The notes under the pieces are model-generated. The model saw nothing but the letters and a program-made list of their open reading frames with translations. It made no database searches and was not told the DNA's origin. Below are positions 32,280-39,906 of a stretch of 47,782 bases of DNA, piece by piece; position 1 is the first letter of the stretch, and the number at the start of each line of letters is the position of its first letter. The translations under genes were made by a program, and so were the position numbers. The stretch lies in assembly GCA_002421825.1 (NCBI GenBank), contig DISR01000065.1, positions 293-48,074 of the forward strand. The letters are read 5' to 3'. This DNA is from Thiobacillus sp. UBA6205 (GTDB lineage Bacteria > Pseudomonadota > Gammaproteobacteria > Burkholderiales > Thiobacillaceae).

Positions 32280-32858
32280 TTGGAACATTACCTCCTTCTT
32301 CTCATCGGCACGGTGTTCGTGAACAACATCGTCATGTCCAAGATTCTTGGGCTGTGTCCCTTCATGGGCGTGTCGAAGAAGCTGGAAACCTCGATTTCCA
32401 TGGGGCTGGCCACCACCTTCGTGCTGACCCTGGCCTCGGGCACGTCCTATCTCATCAACGAATACCTGCTCGGCACCGATCTCTTCTACCTGCGCACGCT
32501 GTCCTTCATCGTGGTCATCGCGGGCATCGTGCAGTTCACGGAAATGTTCATCCACAAGACGAGCCCGGTGCTGTACCAGGTGCTGGGCATCTACCTGCCG
32601 CTCATCACCACCAATTGCGCGGTGCTGGGCATTCCGCTGCTCAATGCCCAGGCGCAGCACAATTTCGTCGAGTCGCTGCTGTTCGGCGCCGGCGGGGCCA
32701 TCGGCTTCACCCTGGTGCTGGTGCTGTTCGCGGGCATCCGCGAGCGCATGGAAGCGGCCGACGTGCCAAAAATCTTTCAGGGCACCAGCATCGCCATGAT
32801 CACCGCCGGACTGATGAGCCTGGCCTTCATGGGCTTTTCCGGTCTGGTCAAGCTCTGA
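32280..32858 (+). CDS. rsxA: Electron transport complex subunit RsxA
   Basis: This 192-residue integral membrane subunit of the Rsx/Rnf complex couples electron transfer to reduction of SoxR or ferredoxin-type partners and to ion movement. Six hydrophobic segments are visible. Signatures are LLLLIGTVFVNNIVMSKILGLCPFMGVSKKLET and the ITTNCAVLG motif, whose Cys takes part in an intramembrane Fe-S site shared with RsxE. The start is taken as TTG at 32280, giving LEHYLLLLIG in place of the usual M-T/E-YLLLL and the normal length of 192-193. Longer frames upstream cover the promoter. Confidence 0.93.
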   Translation: MEHYLLLLIGTVFVNNIVMSKILGLCPFMGVSKKLETSISMGLATTFVLTLASGTSYLINEYLLGTDLFYLRTLSFIVVIAGIVQFTEMFIHKTSPVLYQVLGIYLPLITTNCAVLGIPLLNAQAQHNFVESLLFGAGGAIGFTLVLVLFAGIRERMEAADVPKIFQGTSIAMITAGLMSLAFMGFSGLVKL

Positions 32859-33409
32859 TGTTGACCGCCATCCTCGTCATGGCGGGCATCGCCGTCGCAC
32901 TGGGTGCGGTGCTGGGCTTCGCCGCGCTCAGATACAAGGTCGAGGGCGACCCGCTGGTGGAAAAGATCGACGCCATCCTGCCGCAGACCCAGTGTGGTCA
33001 GTGCGGCTTTCCGGGCTGCCGTCCCTATGCCGAAGCCATCGCCAGGGGCGAGGCCGACATCAATCAGTGCCCGCCGGGCGGCGAGGAGGGCGTCAAAAAG
33101 CTGGCAGAACTGCTGGGGGTGGAAGCCAAGCCGCTGGACGAGACCCATGGCGTGACCAAGCCCAAGTCCGTGGCCTACATCGACGAGGCCCTGTGCATCG
33201 GCTGCACCCTGTGCATCCAGGCCTGCCCGGTCGACGCCATCCTCGGCGCCGCCAAGCAGATGCACACCATCATCGCCTCCGAATGCACGGGCTGCGAACT
33301 GTGCGTGGCACCCTGTCCGGTGAACTGCATTTCCATGGTGCCACTGAAGGAAGACCTCGGCAGCTGGAAATGGAAATACCCGGTGTTCAGGCTCAGGCAG
33401 GCGACATGA
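32858..33409 (+). CDS. rsxB: Electron transport complex subunit RsxB (ferredoxin)
   Basis: This 183-residue iron-sulfur subunit has an N-terminal membrane anchor (LTAILVMAGIAVALGAVLGFAAL), followed by the 4Fe-4S domain TQCGQCGFPGCRPYA...C. Two ferredoxin-type clusters follow: CIGCTLCIQACP and CTGCELCVAPCP. The ATG overlaps the rsxA stop (TGATG), and the stop overlaps the rsxC start, so translation is coupled. It relays electrons between the soluble RsxC side and the membrane subunits. Confidence 0.96.
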   Translation: MLTAILVMAGIAVALGAVLGFAALRYKVEGDPLVEKIDAILPQTQCGQCGFPGCRPYAEAIARGEADINQCPPGGEEGVKKLAELLGVEAKPLDETHGVTKPKSVAYIDEALCIGCTLCIQACPVDAILGAAKQMHTIIASECTGCELCVAPCPVNCISMVPLKEDLGSWKWKYPVFRLRQAT

Positions 33410-35052
33410 TGGAACTGCAGCGTTTTCCCGGCGGCATCCACCCTGAAGAGCACAAGCAGGAGTCCTCTTCGCGCCCCATCCACGCCGCCTTCGTTCCGAA
33501 AAAGCTGGTCGTCCCGATGCGCCAACATATCGGCCAGCCATCCAAGCCCATCGTCAAGGTCGGCGACCGTGTGCTCAAAGGGCAGATGATCGCCGAAGCG
33601 GACGGCTACGTATCCGTTGCCATGCATGCACCCTCTTCCGGTATCGTGACCGAGATCGGTCTTGCCGCCGTGCCGCATCCTTCGGGCCTGCCGGACCTGT
33701 GCATCACCCTTTCCACGGACGGACGGGACGAGTGGGCGGCGCGCACGCCCATAGACTGGCGCAACACCGATCCGGCCGCGCTGCGCGGCCATGTGCGCGA
33801 ACTCGGCATCGCCGGCCTGGGGGGGGCGGTGTTCCCCAGTTCCATCAAGCTCGACCCCGCGGGCGGGCCGCCCATCCACACGCTGATCCTCAACGGCGGC
33901 GAATGCGAGCCGTGGATCACCTGCGACGACCGGCTGATGCGCGAGCGCGCCGAGGATATCCTGGAAGGCGCGCGCATCATGCAGCACCTGCTCGGCGCGG
34001 AAAAGCTGATCGCCGGCATCGAAGACAACAAGCCGGAAGCCATCGCCGCCATGCGCGCGGCAGCGGAAAGGCTCGGCCTGGCGATCGAGATCGCGGCCAT
34101 GCCGACGCTCTATCCCGGCGGCGGCGGCAAGCAGATCACCAAGACGCTGACCGGCCTCGACACCCCATCCGGCGGGCGCACCACCGATGTCGGCGTGCAG
34201 GTGTTCAACATGGGCACGAGCTACGCATTGGCGCGCGCCATCCTGCACGGCGAGCCGCTGATCTCGCGCATCGTTACGGTCACCGGCCATGTGCTGCAGC
34301 CGCAAAATTTCGAGGTGCTCATCGGCACGCCGATCAGCGAGCTCCTGCTGCACGCGGGCGAGCGCGACGGCACCACCGGCGTCATCATGGGCGGCCCCAT
34401 GATGGGATTCGACGTGCCGGACATGGACGTGCCGGTGGTCAAGGCCACCAACTGCGTGCTGGCGAAATCGAAGGAACTGTTCCCGCCCAAGCCGCGCGAG
34501 CTGCCCTGCATCCGCTGCACCCAGTGCGTGCCGGTATGCCCGGCCGAACTGCAGCCGCAGCAACTGTACTGGTTCGCACGCGCCAGGGACCTCGGCCGCG
34601 CGCAGGAATACCACCTGTTCGACTGCATCGAGTGCGGCTGTTGCAGCTATGTCTGCCCCAGCCACATCCCGCTGGTTGACTATTACCGCTTTGCCAAGAG
34701 CGAAATCTGGGCGCGCGAGAAGGAAAAACGGCTGTCCGACATCGCACGCGAGCGCCACGAATTCCGCCTGTTCCGGCAGGAGCGCGAGAAAAAGGAAAAG
34801 GCCGAGCGCCTCGCCGCCAAGGCCCAGACCAAGAGAGCCGAAGCGCCTGCACCGGGCGATGCCGAGCAGGACGCCAAGAAAAAGCTGATCCGGGAAGCGC
34901 TCGCCCGCGCCCAGGCCAGGAAGGCCGCAGTGACGCCGAAGAACACCGACAACCTGCCGCCCGAGAAGCAGGCGGAAATCGCCGAGATCGAGGCGCGGCG
35001 GGCTAAAATCGTCGAAATTGCCAAGCAGCCGGTTGAGCCGGAGCAACATTGA
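33406..35052 (+). CDS. rsxC: Electron transport complex subunit RsxC
   Basis: This 548-residue NADH-binding/FMN subunit starts MMELQRFPGGIHPEEHKQES. It has the barrel-sandwich segment KVGDRVLKGQMIAEADGYVSVAMHAPSSG and the NADH/FMN region GLGGAVFPSSIKL ... NGGECEPWITCDDRLM. Two 4Fe-4S motifs are CIRCTQCVPVCP and CIECGCCSYVCP. The C-terminal 130 residues are a charged Lys/Ala/Glu-rich coiled-coil tail, variable in length among RsxC proteins. Two adjacent ATG codons (33406, 33409) are possible starts. After its stop an intergenic palindrome separates it from rsxD. Confidence 0.96.
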   Translation: MMELQRFPGGIHPEEHKQESSSRPIHAAFVPKKLVVPMRQHIGQPSKPIVKVGDRVLKGQMIAEADGYVSVAMHAPSSGIVTEIGLAAVPHPSGLPDLCITLSTDGRDEWAARTPIDWRNTDPAALRGHVRELGIAGLGGAVFPSSIKLDPAGGPPIHTLILNGGECEPWITCDDRLMRERAEDILEGARIMQHLLGAEKLIAGIEDNKPEAIAAMRAAAERLGLAIEIAAMPTLYPGGGGKQITKTLTGLDTPSGGRTTDVGVQVFNMGTSYALARAILHGEPLISRIVTVTGHVLQPQNFEVLIGTPISELLLHAGERDGTTGVIMGGPMMGFDVPDMDVPVVKATNCVLAKSKELFPPKPRELPCIRCTQCVPVCPAELQPQQLYWFARARDLGRAQEYHLFDCIECGCCSYVCPSHIPLVDYYRFAKSEIWAREKEKRLSDIARERHEFRLFRQEREKKEKAERLAAKAQTKRAEAPAPGDAEQDAKKKLIREALARAQARKAAVTPKNTDNLPPEKQAEIAEIEARRAKIVEIAKQPVEPEQH

Positions 35053-35071
35053 GCCTGGAAAACACCAGATG

Positions 35072-35211
35072 AACCACAGAGGCACAGAGACACCGAGAAA
35101 AGCGATCACAGGCAGGTCAAGGGAGGAAATGAGAGGGACAGCCTTTTATCCCTCCCTTCCCTCCTTAGTTAAACGAATTTTGTTTTCTCTGTGCCTCCGT
35201 GTCTCCGTGGT
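35072..35211. repeat. Nested intergenic palindrome splitting rsxC and rsxD
   Basis: The outer arms ACCACAGAGGCACAGAGACA... (35073-35101) and ...TGTGCCTCCGTGTCTCCGTGG (35183-35211) are imperfect reverse complements made of 8-mer-like units. Inside, AAGGGAGGAAATGAGAGGGA (from about 35118) pairs with TCCCTCCCTTCCCTCCTT (about 35149-35166). The outer sequence belongs to the ACCACGGAGACACAGAGG palindrome type known from many bacterial genomes. Confidence 0.88.
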
Positions 35212-35241
35212 AAAGACTTTTGGATTGAATAAGCTTTCCGC

Positions 35242-36273
35242 ATGACCGCTTCCGCCCATATCCTGAAAGACAGCAACAGCGTCACCCGCGTCATGCTGCT
35301 GGTGCTGGCCTGCCTGCTGCCGGGCATCCTGACTTACGCGTGGCACTTCGGCTGGGGCATCGTCATCAACCTGGCCTGGGCTTCCATTCTGGCATTGGCG
35401 CTGGAGGCGTTCGCCCTCAGGCTGCGCGGCTATCCGCTCAAGCCCTTTCTTTCGGACGGCAGCGCGGTTGTCACCGCCTGGCTGCTGGCGCTTTCGCTGC
35501 CGCCGCTGGCGCCATGGTGGCTCATGCTGGTCGGCATGGTCTTCGCCATCGGCGTAGCCAAGCATCTGTACGGCGGGCTGGGGCAGAACATTTTCAACCC
35601 GGCCATGGTCGGCTTTGCCGTGCTCATCATTTCCTTTCCGGCGCAGATGACGCAGTGGGCGGCGCCGCTGGCGCTGGCCGCGCAGCCGCTGAGCTTCGGC
35701 GACAGCCTGGCCTACATTTTCGGCGGCGGGCTGCCGCCGGGGGTCGCGCTTGATGCCGTGGTCTCCGCCACCCCGCTGGACACCGTGCGCACCGGTCTTT
35801 TGCAGCAGCACACGCTAGGCGAGATCCATGCCGCAAGTTCCATTTTCGGCGGCATCGGCGGCGTGGGCGGCGAGTGGGTGGCCGCGGCCTATCTCGCCGG
35901 CGGCATCGCGCTGTGGGCATTCCGCATCGTGCCCTGGCAGGTGCCGGTGGCTTTCCTCGCCGGCATCTGGCTGACCGCCGGTTTCCTGCACTGGGCGGAT
36001 GCCGGGCGCTACGCCGCGCCCTGGTTCCAGATCGCCACCCCCAGCGCCATGCTGGGCGCGTTCTTCATCGCCACCGATCCGGTATCCGGCGCCACCACGC
36101 CGCGCGGCCGCATCATCTTCGGCCTCGGCGCGGGCTTCCTCACCGTCATCATCCGCGTGTTCGGCGGCTATCCGGACGGCGTGGCCTTCGCCATCCTGCT
36201 CATGAACCTGTGCGTGCCACTGATCGACGCCTATACCCAGCCGCCGGTGTTCGGCGCGACGAGGAAGAAATGA
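35242..36273 (+). CDS. rsxD: Electron transport complex subunit RsxD
   Basis: This 343-residue membrane subunit has about 9-10 hydrophobic helices. It carries the covalent FMN site in DPVSGATTPRGR, where Thr in the SGAT motif is the attachment residue. Other conserved parts are GGLGQNIFNPAMVGFAVLIISFP and the C-terminal GYPDGVAFAILLMN. It begins 189 bp after rsxC, unlike the other tightly overlapped rsx genes, because a palindromic repeat lies in between. Its stop overlaps the rsxG start (ATGA). Confidence 0.96.
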   Translation: MTASAHILKDSNSVTRVMLLVLACLLPGILTYAWHFGWGIVINLAWASILALALEAFALRLRGYPLKPFLSDGSAVVTAWLLALSLPPLAPWWLMLVGMVFAIGVAKHLYGGLGQNIFNPAMVGFAVLIISFPAQMTQWAAPLALAAQPLSFGDSLAYIFGGGLPPGVALDAVVSATPLDTVRTGLLQQHTLGEIHAASSIFGGIGGVGGEWVAAAYLAGGIALWAFRIVPWQVPVAFLAGIWLTAGFLHWADAGRYAAPWFQIATPSAMLGAFFIATDPVSGATTPRGRIIFGLGAGFLTVIIRVFGGYPDGVAFAILLMNLCVPLIDAYTQPPVFGATRKK

Positions 36274-36908
36274 AGCCCCTGTTGCAGAACGCGCTGCGCA
36301 CCAGCGCCATCCTGTTCCTGTTCGCCCTCGTCGGCACGGCGCTGCTCGCCTATACCTACCGCAACACCCACGGCATCATCGAAAAAAGCGCACAGGAGGA
36401 AAAGCTGGCACTGATCAACCAGGTGCTGCCAAGGCGGCTGTACGACAACGACCTGCTCGCCGCCTGGCGCGAGCTGCCGGCCCACGCCATGCTGGGCACG
36501 CGCAAGCCCTCCGGCATGTGGCTCGCCACCATGGATGGCAAACCGGTCGGCGTGGTGCTGGAGGCCATTGCGCCCGAAGGCTACAGCGGCGACATCAGCC
36601 TGTTGGTCGGCATCGATGCGAATGGCGTGCTGACGGGGGTGCGCGTCGTGCAGCACAAGGAAACGCCGGGGCTCGGCGACTACATCCAGCTGACGAAAAG
36701 CGACTGGGTCCTGCAATTCGCCGGCAAGACCTACGACCCCGACCAGAACAGCCGCTGGAAAGTGAAAAAGGATGGTGGCAACTTCGATTCGCGCGCAGGC
36801 GCCACCATCACGCCGCGCGCCATCGTCAAGGCCGTGCGCGAAGCGCTAAAATATTTCCAGATTCATCGCGAAACGCTTTTGCAGCCGATCGAAACCAGGA
36901 AGCCATGA
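36270..36908 (+). CDS. rsxG: Electron transport complex subunit RsxG
   Basis: This 212-residue periplasm-facing flavoprotein subunit has one N-terminal membrane helix (TSAILFLFALVGTALLAYTY) and an FMN-binding domain. The covalent FMN motif is SRAGATITP, with Thr after GA as acceptor. The upstream GVRVVQHKETPGLGD is typical of FMN_bind proteins. Start and stop overlap the neighbouring genes by four bases each. Confidence 0.96.
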   Translation: MKPLLQNALRTSAILFLFALVGTALLAYTYRNTHGIIEKSAQEEKLALINQVLPRRLYDNDLLAAWRELPAHAMLGTRKPSGMWLATMDGKPVGVVLEAIAPEGYSGDISLLVGIDANGVLTGVRVVQHKETPGLGDYIQLTKSDWVLQFAGKTYDPDQNSRWKVKKDGGNFDSRAGATITPRAIVKAVREALKYFQIHRETLLQPIETRKP

Positions 36909-37594
36909 TCAGCAAACAGGAATTCTCCGCCCTCGCCCACAACGGCCTGTGGAAGCAGAACCCCGGCGTGGTCCAGCTGCTGGGCCTGTGCCCGCTGCTG
37001 GCCATCAGCAACAACGTGGTCAATGCGCTGTCGCTGGGGCTGGCCACGGTGTTCGTCATGGCCGCCTCCAGCCTGGCGGTGTCGGGCGTGCGAAATTTCG
37101 TGCCGCATGAAATCCGCATTCCCGTCTTCATCCTCATCATCGCCGCGCTGGTCACCATCATCGACCTGGCGCTGAACGCCTTCGCCCATCCGCTCTACCT
37201 GGTGCTCGGCATCTTCATTCCGCTGATCACCACCAATTGCATCGTGCTGGCGCGCGCCGACGCCTATGCCTCCAAGAATCACCCGCTGCTCAGTACGCTA
37301 GACGGTGCGCTGATGGGCCTGGGCCTGACCCTGGTGCTGGTCGTGCTGGGCGCTGCACGCGAACTCGCCGGCCAGGGCACCCTGCTGTCCGGCATCGACC
37401 TTGCCTTGGGGCCGGCCGCGAAAGGCTGGGTCATCACCGTGCTGCCGGACTACAAGGGCTTCCTGCTCGCCATCCTGCCGCCCGGCGCCTTCATCGGTTT
37501 GGGACTGCTGATCGCGGCCCGCAACTGGCTGGACCAGCGCGCCCAGCGGCGCGCACAGCAGGCCGCACGCTCCGCTGTCGCGCAGCCGGCATGA
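36905..37594 (+). CDS. rsxE: Electron transport complex subunit RsxE
   Basis: This 229-residue membrane subunit is homologous to RsxA. It has six hydrophobic helices, NPGVVQLLGLCPLLAISNNVVNAL at the N terminus and the shared ITTNCIVL motif. The C-terminal Arg/Ala-rich tail ends at the TGA overlapping the start of a 50-codon gene. It completes the membrane part of the complex. Confidence 0.96.
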   Translation: MISKQEFSALAHNGLWKQNPGVVQLLGLCPLLAISNNVVNALSLGLATVFVMAASSLAVSGVRNFVPHEIRIPVFILIIAALVTIIDLALNAFAHPLYLVLGIFIPLITTNCIVLARADAYASKNHPLLSTLDGALMGLGLTLVLVVLGAARELAGQGTLLSGIDLALGPAAKGWVITVLPDYKGFLLAILPPGAFIGLGLLIAARNWLDQRAQRRAQQAARSAVAQPA

Positions 37595-37743
37595 AAATCC
37601 GCGGCAAGGCGCCGCGCAAGCCGCGCAATCCATTGGTCGTCCTGGTCAAGCAGCGCAAGGCCGGCAGCCACGCGCCGACGGCCAAGGTGCAGCGGCTGCG
37701 CGAGAAGCACAAGCTGAGAAAATCGCTCAAACAGGAACAATGA
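37591..37743 (+). CDS. Small basic protein at the end of the rsx operon
   Basis: This 50-residue, very basic protein (many Lys and Arg: MKIRGKAPRKPRNPLVVLVK at the N terminus, then a helical Arg/Lys-rich end) starts at an ATGA overlap with the rsxE stop, so it is translationally coupled. I do not recognise the family. Its charge would allow nucleic-acid or ribosome binding, but that is a guess. The tight overlap is the main evidence that it is real. A palindromic repeat follows before nth. Confidence 0.65.
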   Translation: MKIRGKAPRKPRNPLVVLVKQRKAGSHAPTAKVQRLREKHKLRKSLKQEQ

Positions 37744-37757
37744 CAAAAAACACTTCG

Positions 37758-37830
37758 AACAAGGAGGACAAGAGGACAGGAGGAGAAACCAAGCCTTATC
37801 CCTCTTGTCCTCATGTCCTCTTTGTTAAGG
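37758..37830. repeat. Intergenic palindrome of GAGGACA-type units, copy 2
   Basis: The left arm (37758-37790) reads AACAAGGAGGACAAGAGGAC and continues. The right arm (37800-37830) is the approximate complement (CCTCTTGTCCTCATGTCCTC then TTTGTT). Its unit and architecture match the element before pyrD at 23741-23802. Confidence 0.88.
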
Positions 37831-37849
37831 TTTGTCTTGCCTGAACATC

Positions 37850-38482
37850 ATGAACAACGCCAAACGCGCCGAGATTTTCCGCCGCCTACGGGCGATCGAC
37901 CCGCACCCAAGCACCGAACTCGAATACAGCACCCCATTCGAACTACTGGTCGCGGTCGTGCTGTCGGCGCAGGCTACCGACAAGGGCGTGAACCAGGCCA
38001 CGCGCCGCCTGTTCCCGGCGGCCAACACGCCGCAAAGGATTCTTGCCTTGGGCGAGGAAGGCCTGCGCGACCATGTCAAGACCATCGGCCTGTATCAGAG
38101 CAAGGCCAGGCACATCATCCAGGCCTGCAGAATCCTCATCGACGAGCATGGCGGGGAAGTGCCCGCCACGCGCGAGGCGCTGGAGAAATTGCCTGGCGTT
38201 GGGCGCAAGACCGCCAACGTCATCCTCAACGTGGCTTTCGGCCAGCCCACCATGGCGGTGGATACCCATATCTTTCGCGTTTCCAATCGCACCGGGCTGG
38301 CGCCCGGCAAGACCCCGCTCGAGGTGGAAAAGAAGCTGCTCAAATGTGTGCCCGCCGAATTCATGCAGCACGCGCACCACTGGCTGATCCTGCACGGACG
38401 CTATACCTGCGTCGCGCGCAAGCCCAAATGCGGCGAGTGCGCAATCGCCGATCTGTGCGATTACAAGGGCAAGAATGTTTAA
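37850..38482 (+). CDS. nth: Endonuclease III
   Basis: This 210-residue DNA glycosylase/AP lyase removes oxidised pyrimidines. It has the helix-hairpin-helix LPGVGRKTANV with catalytic K120 and the catalytic D138 in VDTHIFR. The C-terminal 4Fe-4S cluster has Cys spacing C-x6-C-x2-C-x5-C (CVARKPKCGECAIADLC). Residue numbers coincide with E. coli Nth. Start MNNAKRAEIF at 37850 was chosen to match homologues. nth after rsxE is the same order as in enterobacteria. It overlaps the next gene by eight bases. Confidence 0.97.
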   Translation: MNNAKRAEIFRRLRAIDPHPSTELEYSTPFELLVAVVLSAQATDKGVNQATRRLFPAANTPQRILALGEEGLRDHVKTIGLYQSKARHIIQACRILIDEHGGEVPATREALEKLPGVGRKTANVILNVAFGQPTMAVDTHIFRVSNRTGLAPGKTPLEVEKKLLKCVPAEFMQHAHHWLILHGRYTCVARKPKCGECAIADLCDYKGKNV

Positions 38483-38903
38483 TCCGAGCAGGGATCAGGT
38501 AAGGCAGTTTTTCTTTGCCGTCTGGAGCAAATACCGGAAACAGCTGCCGCTGGAAGGCGCCGAGACGCTCGCCCTGCCGGTCATCCTGCAGCATCCCGAA
38601 TACCACGCCATGCTGGACCAGCCTGGACCTTATCTGGATCGCGACTACCCGCCGGAATTCGGCGAGACCAATCCCTTCCTGCATCTTTCCATGCACCTTT
38701 CCCTGGCCGAGCAGGCTTCCATCGATCAGCCGTCCGGCATCCGCGAGCGCCTGGATCGTCTCGCCGCCAGGCTGGGCGACCGCATGGCCGCCGAACACGC
38801 CGCCATGGACTGCCTGGCGGAAATGATCTGGCAGGCGCAGCGCCTGGGATCGCCCTACGACCCGGCCCTGTACCTGGACTGCCTGGAGCGCAAGGCGGGA
38901 TAG
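38475..38903 (+). CDS. DUF1841 family protein
   Basis: This 142-residue conserved protein has the typical opening MFNPSRDQVRQFFFAVWSKYR and the HPEYHAMLDQP and NPFLHLSMHLSLAEQ segments of DUF1841. It is cytoplasmic, mainly helical and of unknown function. It overlaps the end of nth and so is likely cotranslated with it. That arrangement is a recurring one as far as I recall, but a link to DNA repair is not shown. Confidence 0.85.
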   Translation: MFNPSRDQVRQFFFAVWSKYRKQLPLEGAETLALPVILQHPEYHAMLDQPGPYLDRDYPPEFGETNPFLHLSMHLSLAEQASIDQPSGIRERLDRLAARLGDRMAAEHAAMDCLAEMIWQAQRLGSPYDPALYLDCLERKAG

Positions 38904-38932
38904 TCACCAAACGGAAACATGGCGGTAGAAAA

Positions 38933-39586
38933 ATGGCAATACCGAGAACCGCCATGATGCCGATACTGCTGACCGCCCTGTTGCTCGCCCTGCTTCCCGG
39001 CATGTGCTCCGGAGGAACAGCTGCGGCCGCGGAACCGCCCGTACCCGTCGTCCAGGTCGAGAACCGCGACGGCATCGTGGTGCTGAACCTCCGCTACAGG
39101 GTTCCGGTCTCGCCTGCCGAAGCCTGGGACGTGCTGACGGATTTCGAGAACATGCCCGCCTTCATCCCCAATCTCGATTCCAGCAGGGTCCTGCTGCGCA
39201 ACGGCAGCCTCATCCACCTCGAACAGAAAGGCCGCCTGCGCATCGGCATGCTGCCCATTTCCTACGAGTCCACCCGGCAGCTCGAAACCATCCCCTATCA
39301 GTCCATACGCGCGCATTCCCTGCCAGGCAATACGCGCATGGAGAGCCTGATGCTGCTGACTCGCGACGAGGAAGGCACTCTCATCTCCTATCACGTCACG
39401 GCCGAACCCGACCTCCCGGTGCCGACCGGCCTGGTCAGTTCCTACATCAGCGGCATGCTGGAAAGCCAGTTCAAGGCCATGGGGCGGGAAATGATGCGCC
39501 GCACGCAGTTGCGCAGGCTTGGCAGAAGCGATGTTCCCGACGGGGCGCCGGAGCGGGCCGGGGGTAAAACCAGGCAAGGCACCTAG
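38933..39586 (+). CDS. Exported SRPBCC (polyketide cyclase/COQ10-like) protein
   Basis: This 217-residue protein has a signal peptide (TAMMPILLTALLLALLPGMCSG, cleavage near 25-33). It is followed by a START-like SRPBCC fold: VLNLRYRVPVSPAEAWDVLTDFENMPAFIPNLDSSRVL is the usual strand-helix-helix opening, and the long C-terminal helix is SSYISGMLESQFKAMGREMMRRT. Such domains bind hydrophobic ligands such as quinones or lipids in a deep cavity. The lipobox-like PGMC lacks a small residue before Cys, so a lipoprotein is unlikely. The Arg/Gly-rich last 20 residues are probably disordered. It starts 29 bp after DUF1841. Confidence 0.8.
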   Translation: MAIPRTAMMPILLTALLLALLPGMCSGGTAAAAEPPVPVVQVENRDGIVVLNLRYRVPVSPAEAWDVLTDFENMPAFIPNLDSSRVLLRNGSLIHLEQKGRLRIGMLPISYESTRQLETIPYQSIRAHSLPGNTRMESLMLLTRDEEGTLISYHVTAEPDLPVPTGLVSSYISGMLESQFKAMGREMMRRTQLRRLGRSDVPDGAPERAGGKTRQGT

Positions 39587-39906
39587 CCCGGACATTTTCA
39601 CCGGGTGGCTGGGATGATGGCGAGGCAGTTTGCCAGCGGACCTGCGTTGCGCTCAGATCTGCGCCTCTCGCCAAGCCGCCGGGGGCAATGCCATGGCAGC
39701 ATGCAGATCGAAACCTTGTCGGCTCCCTGGCAGGGTCGCCGCCTGCCTTGTTGCGGCGGGTGTTATAATTTTCCGGGGCTTATTCCTTATGATGCCTTGA
39801 TTCATAATGGCATGACATGCCCGCGCTGCATGCCGCCGCAACTGCCCCGGCACGATGATGCCAGCACTCCCGCACAAAACAACCTTATCGACTTTCAAAA
39901 TGCTTT
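39587..39906 (+). promoter_or_regulatory. Promoter and leader of the sulP-cobalamin adenosyltransferase operon
   Basis: This gap holds an excellent extended -10 promoter TGTTATAAT (39761-39769). The start would be near 39776, leaving a leader of about 130 bases. No clear -35 is present, as is common with extended -10 promoters. The leader contains short inverted repeats (ATGCC...GGCAT, 39788-39809) but nothing I can match to a cobalamin or other riboswitch. The part before 39740 shows no gene. Confidence 0.65.

Noticed and set aside
33175..35109. 644-codon minus-strand frame opposite rsxC
   Set aside because: An Arg/His/Gln-rich shadow without motifs. rsxC is certain on the other strand.
39776..39906. 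Cobalamin or sulfate-related riboswitch in the sulP/PduO leader
   Set aside because: The leader is only about 130 bases. I could not find a B12-box-like core or a paired architecture that fits a known class.
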